In this document: positions 62,701-64,000 of the stretch, piece by piece
How positions within the stretch are numbered: position 1 is the stretch's first letter
Layout: the number at the start of each line of letters is the position of its first letter
NCBI RefSeq assembly: GCF_901933205.1
Contig: NC_044577.1
Location: 3,793,321-3,857,320, forward strand
Source of the DNA: Camarhynchus parvulus
Lineage: Eukaryota; Chordata; Aves; Passeriformes; Thraupidae
Length of the DNA: 64,000 bases
Direction of reading: 5' to 3'
Notes under the pieces: generated by a model
Told to the model about the DNA's origin: nothing
Seen by the model: the letters and a program-made list of their open reading frames with translations, nothing else
The model's database searches: none
Program-made: the position numbers and the translations under genes

Positions 62701-64000
62701 GGTCATGCAGGCCCATCAGCAGAAATTATTTACTGAACTGTCAGTCATAAGGAAAGAAACCCTTGCAAGGTCTTTGGCTCCTGTGTGAATAATTCCCCTT
62801 CTGTTTTGCCATCACTTTTGGTGGTGTTCTCCACCAGGTGGTACAGTAGGCACAACAGAAAGGAAATCAAAAAGACAGGATGAGCCTCAAGGGAATGTGT
62901 ACAACCTTTAATGAAGCAAAAGTGATCTGTCTTTAAGAGAAAGATTTTATTTATTCGATTATACTGGACTGAAATTTGTTAATATCTAATACCCTGTGTG
63001 CTGGGAATTGCTAGTGAGGGAGTTGCAGCCCCAGCCTTTTTTCAAATATGATTTCAGGGGTACTTCTGAGGCTCAGGTACATTTCCTCAAGGAGGAGTAG
63101 AATGAGATGAGAAAGAATTCGATCAGTGTTCTTCAAGATCTGTGAGAAGCCCGATTTTTGATTTAAATATGAAGTTAGTATAGTAAATAGCAGAAGAAAA
63201 TCCCAGTTACTCTGCAAATCAGGAAGATCTTTACTCTGGAAAAGCCCCTGTTTGTGTTCAGGCCAGCTCATTGGTGGCACAGTGGACGCAAGTTTCATGG
63301 ACATGAGAGTGAGGATGGTGCAGTGGCCACAATTCTGGCTCTCAGCCTTTGTTTTTTGCCAAATATTGCTGGTACACTCAAGACTGAGACGTGCAAGTGC
63401 TGCAGTAAATCAGAGACGTAGTTTTGGTGTTTTGATTAAAAAAAGGGAGTTGTGAGTTGCAAACTGTGGGGTCCTCCATCTTCCTCTGCAGCCACACTAT
63501 AGATTACCTTTCCTAAAAGCATTTCTTGATTCTCCTGATGGCCCAGAATTAGTGGGGGCACTTTGGGATCCAGGAAAAAGAGATATAAGAAAAGGAAGGG
63601 ATGTAACTGGAAAAACATGAAGAAAAGGAGGATCTGGTGTGATTTCAGACTGCATAAATTCTGTTTGTGCCATGATGCATTCAGCTTTTGTTATGTGCAA
63701 ATCCATGTGCTGACAACACCAGGGGAAGAACTTTGTAAAGAAGCATCAATCTGACAGCAGGGGAATGTGCACTGGCATCCCAGGTGGTCAGCTCTGTTAG
63801 TAAACACGATGCAAAGGAGATAAAAAAGAAAGTAATTTTGGCACCATCACTTCTACTTCTCCCATTACAAAGAAATTAGGAACAAGATGTGTTTTGAAAT
63901 AAAAAGCAGCCAGTTGTATAATACTGCTACAAAGTACCTGAAGGAAGGATCATGACAGAATCAAACTGCCACAAAGAAAAGCAGTTGTGGCTGTGGAAAA
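59751..64000. other. non-coding stretch, no gene seen
   Basis: The last 4.2 kb look unique. Simple repeats are T runs near 60358-60367 and 60486-60496, an A run at about 61198-61209 and (TA)7 at 61641-61654. A perfect hairpin lies at 61038-61062. The 62100-62720 patch is open on both strands (up to 186 codons on minus) but is Pro/Ser-rich, GC-biased and unrecognisable, so I do not call it a gene. Confidence 0.5.
61038..61062. other. perfect 11-bp hairpin
   Basis: TATCTGGGATT (61038-61048) and its exact complement AATCCCAGATA (61052-61062) are separated by GAG. Either strand could form a stable short stem-loop. No context suggests a terminator or RNA gene. Confidence 0.7.

Noticed and set aside
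62156..62716. 186-codon minus-strand open frame, longest in the window
   Set aside because: GC-rich patch open on both strands; low-complexity Pro/Ser composition; no splice context or known similarity.

Overview
The window looks like non-coding DNA from a bird, most likely a songbird. A CR1 LINE 3' end (about 8890-9150) is typical of birds and reptiles. At least ten endogenous-retrovirus LTR copies fall into four families, and the most frequent one (family A, six copies) resembles LTRs I know from passerine genomes; exact library names were not determined. No Alu/B1-type SINEs were seen. I found no protein-coding gene, exon chain, tRNA or rRNA gene that I can support. Open frames are short, overlap on both strands, and many coincide with repeats. 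The window is best read as a gene desert or a piece of a very long intron.

Layout. 1-4.3 kb: two family A LTRs in tandem (1847-2247, 2455-2782, both minus), an 81-codon ORF of doubtful status (3670-3915), and a family C LTR (3934-4333, plus). 4.3-13.4 kb: mostly unique sequence with a cluster of three perfect palindromes (7621-7706), a possible 5S rRNA-derived scrap (about 8499-8550, minus), the CR1 fragment, a complete family B solo LTR with 4-bp target-site duplications (11585-12044, plus) and a minisatellite (13315-13420). 16-22.5 kb: a 166-bp block duplicated 2.62 kb apart (16026 and 18648) and two tandem arrays with units of about 350 and 415 bp. 22.5-31 kb: unique sequence with simple repeats. 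31-39 kb: family A LTRs (31101 and 35395, minus; 38538, plus) and a second dispersed duplication of about 170 bp, 2.59 kb apart (35161 and 37747). 39-49 kb: mostly unique DNA with candidate conserved non-coding segments and a 200-bp AT-rich satellite-like stretch (46663). 49.5-59.8 kb: a probable family D LTR (49499), a family B solo LTR (50103, minus), a truncated family B LTR (54755, minus) sharing flank sequence with it, a 226-bp tandem duplication (55191), a family A LTR (57482, plus) and a three-unit tandem array of about 420 bp (58481-59750). The rest to 64 kb is unique sequence with a perfect 11-bp hairpin at 61038.

No genes work together here. The biology visible is the history of the locus: LTR insertions followed by recombination to solo LTRs, and unusually many local duplications with units of roughly 165-430 bp. 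Repeat similarities were judged by eye, so identities and outer limits are approximate. Palindromes, LTR termini and target-site duplications were read base by base.
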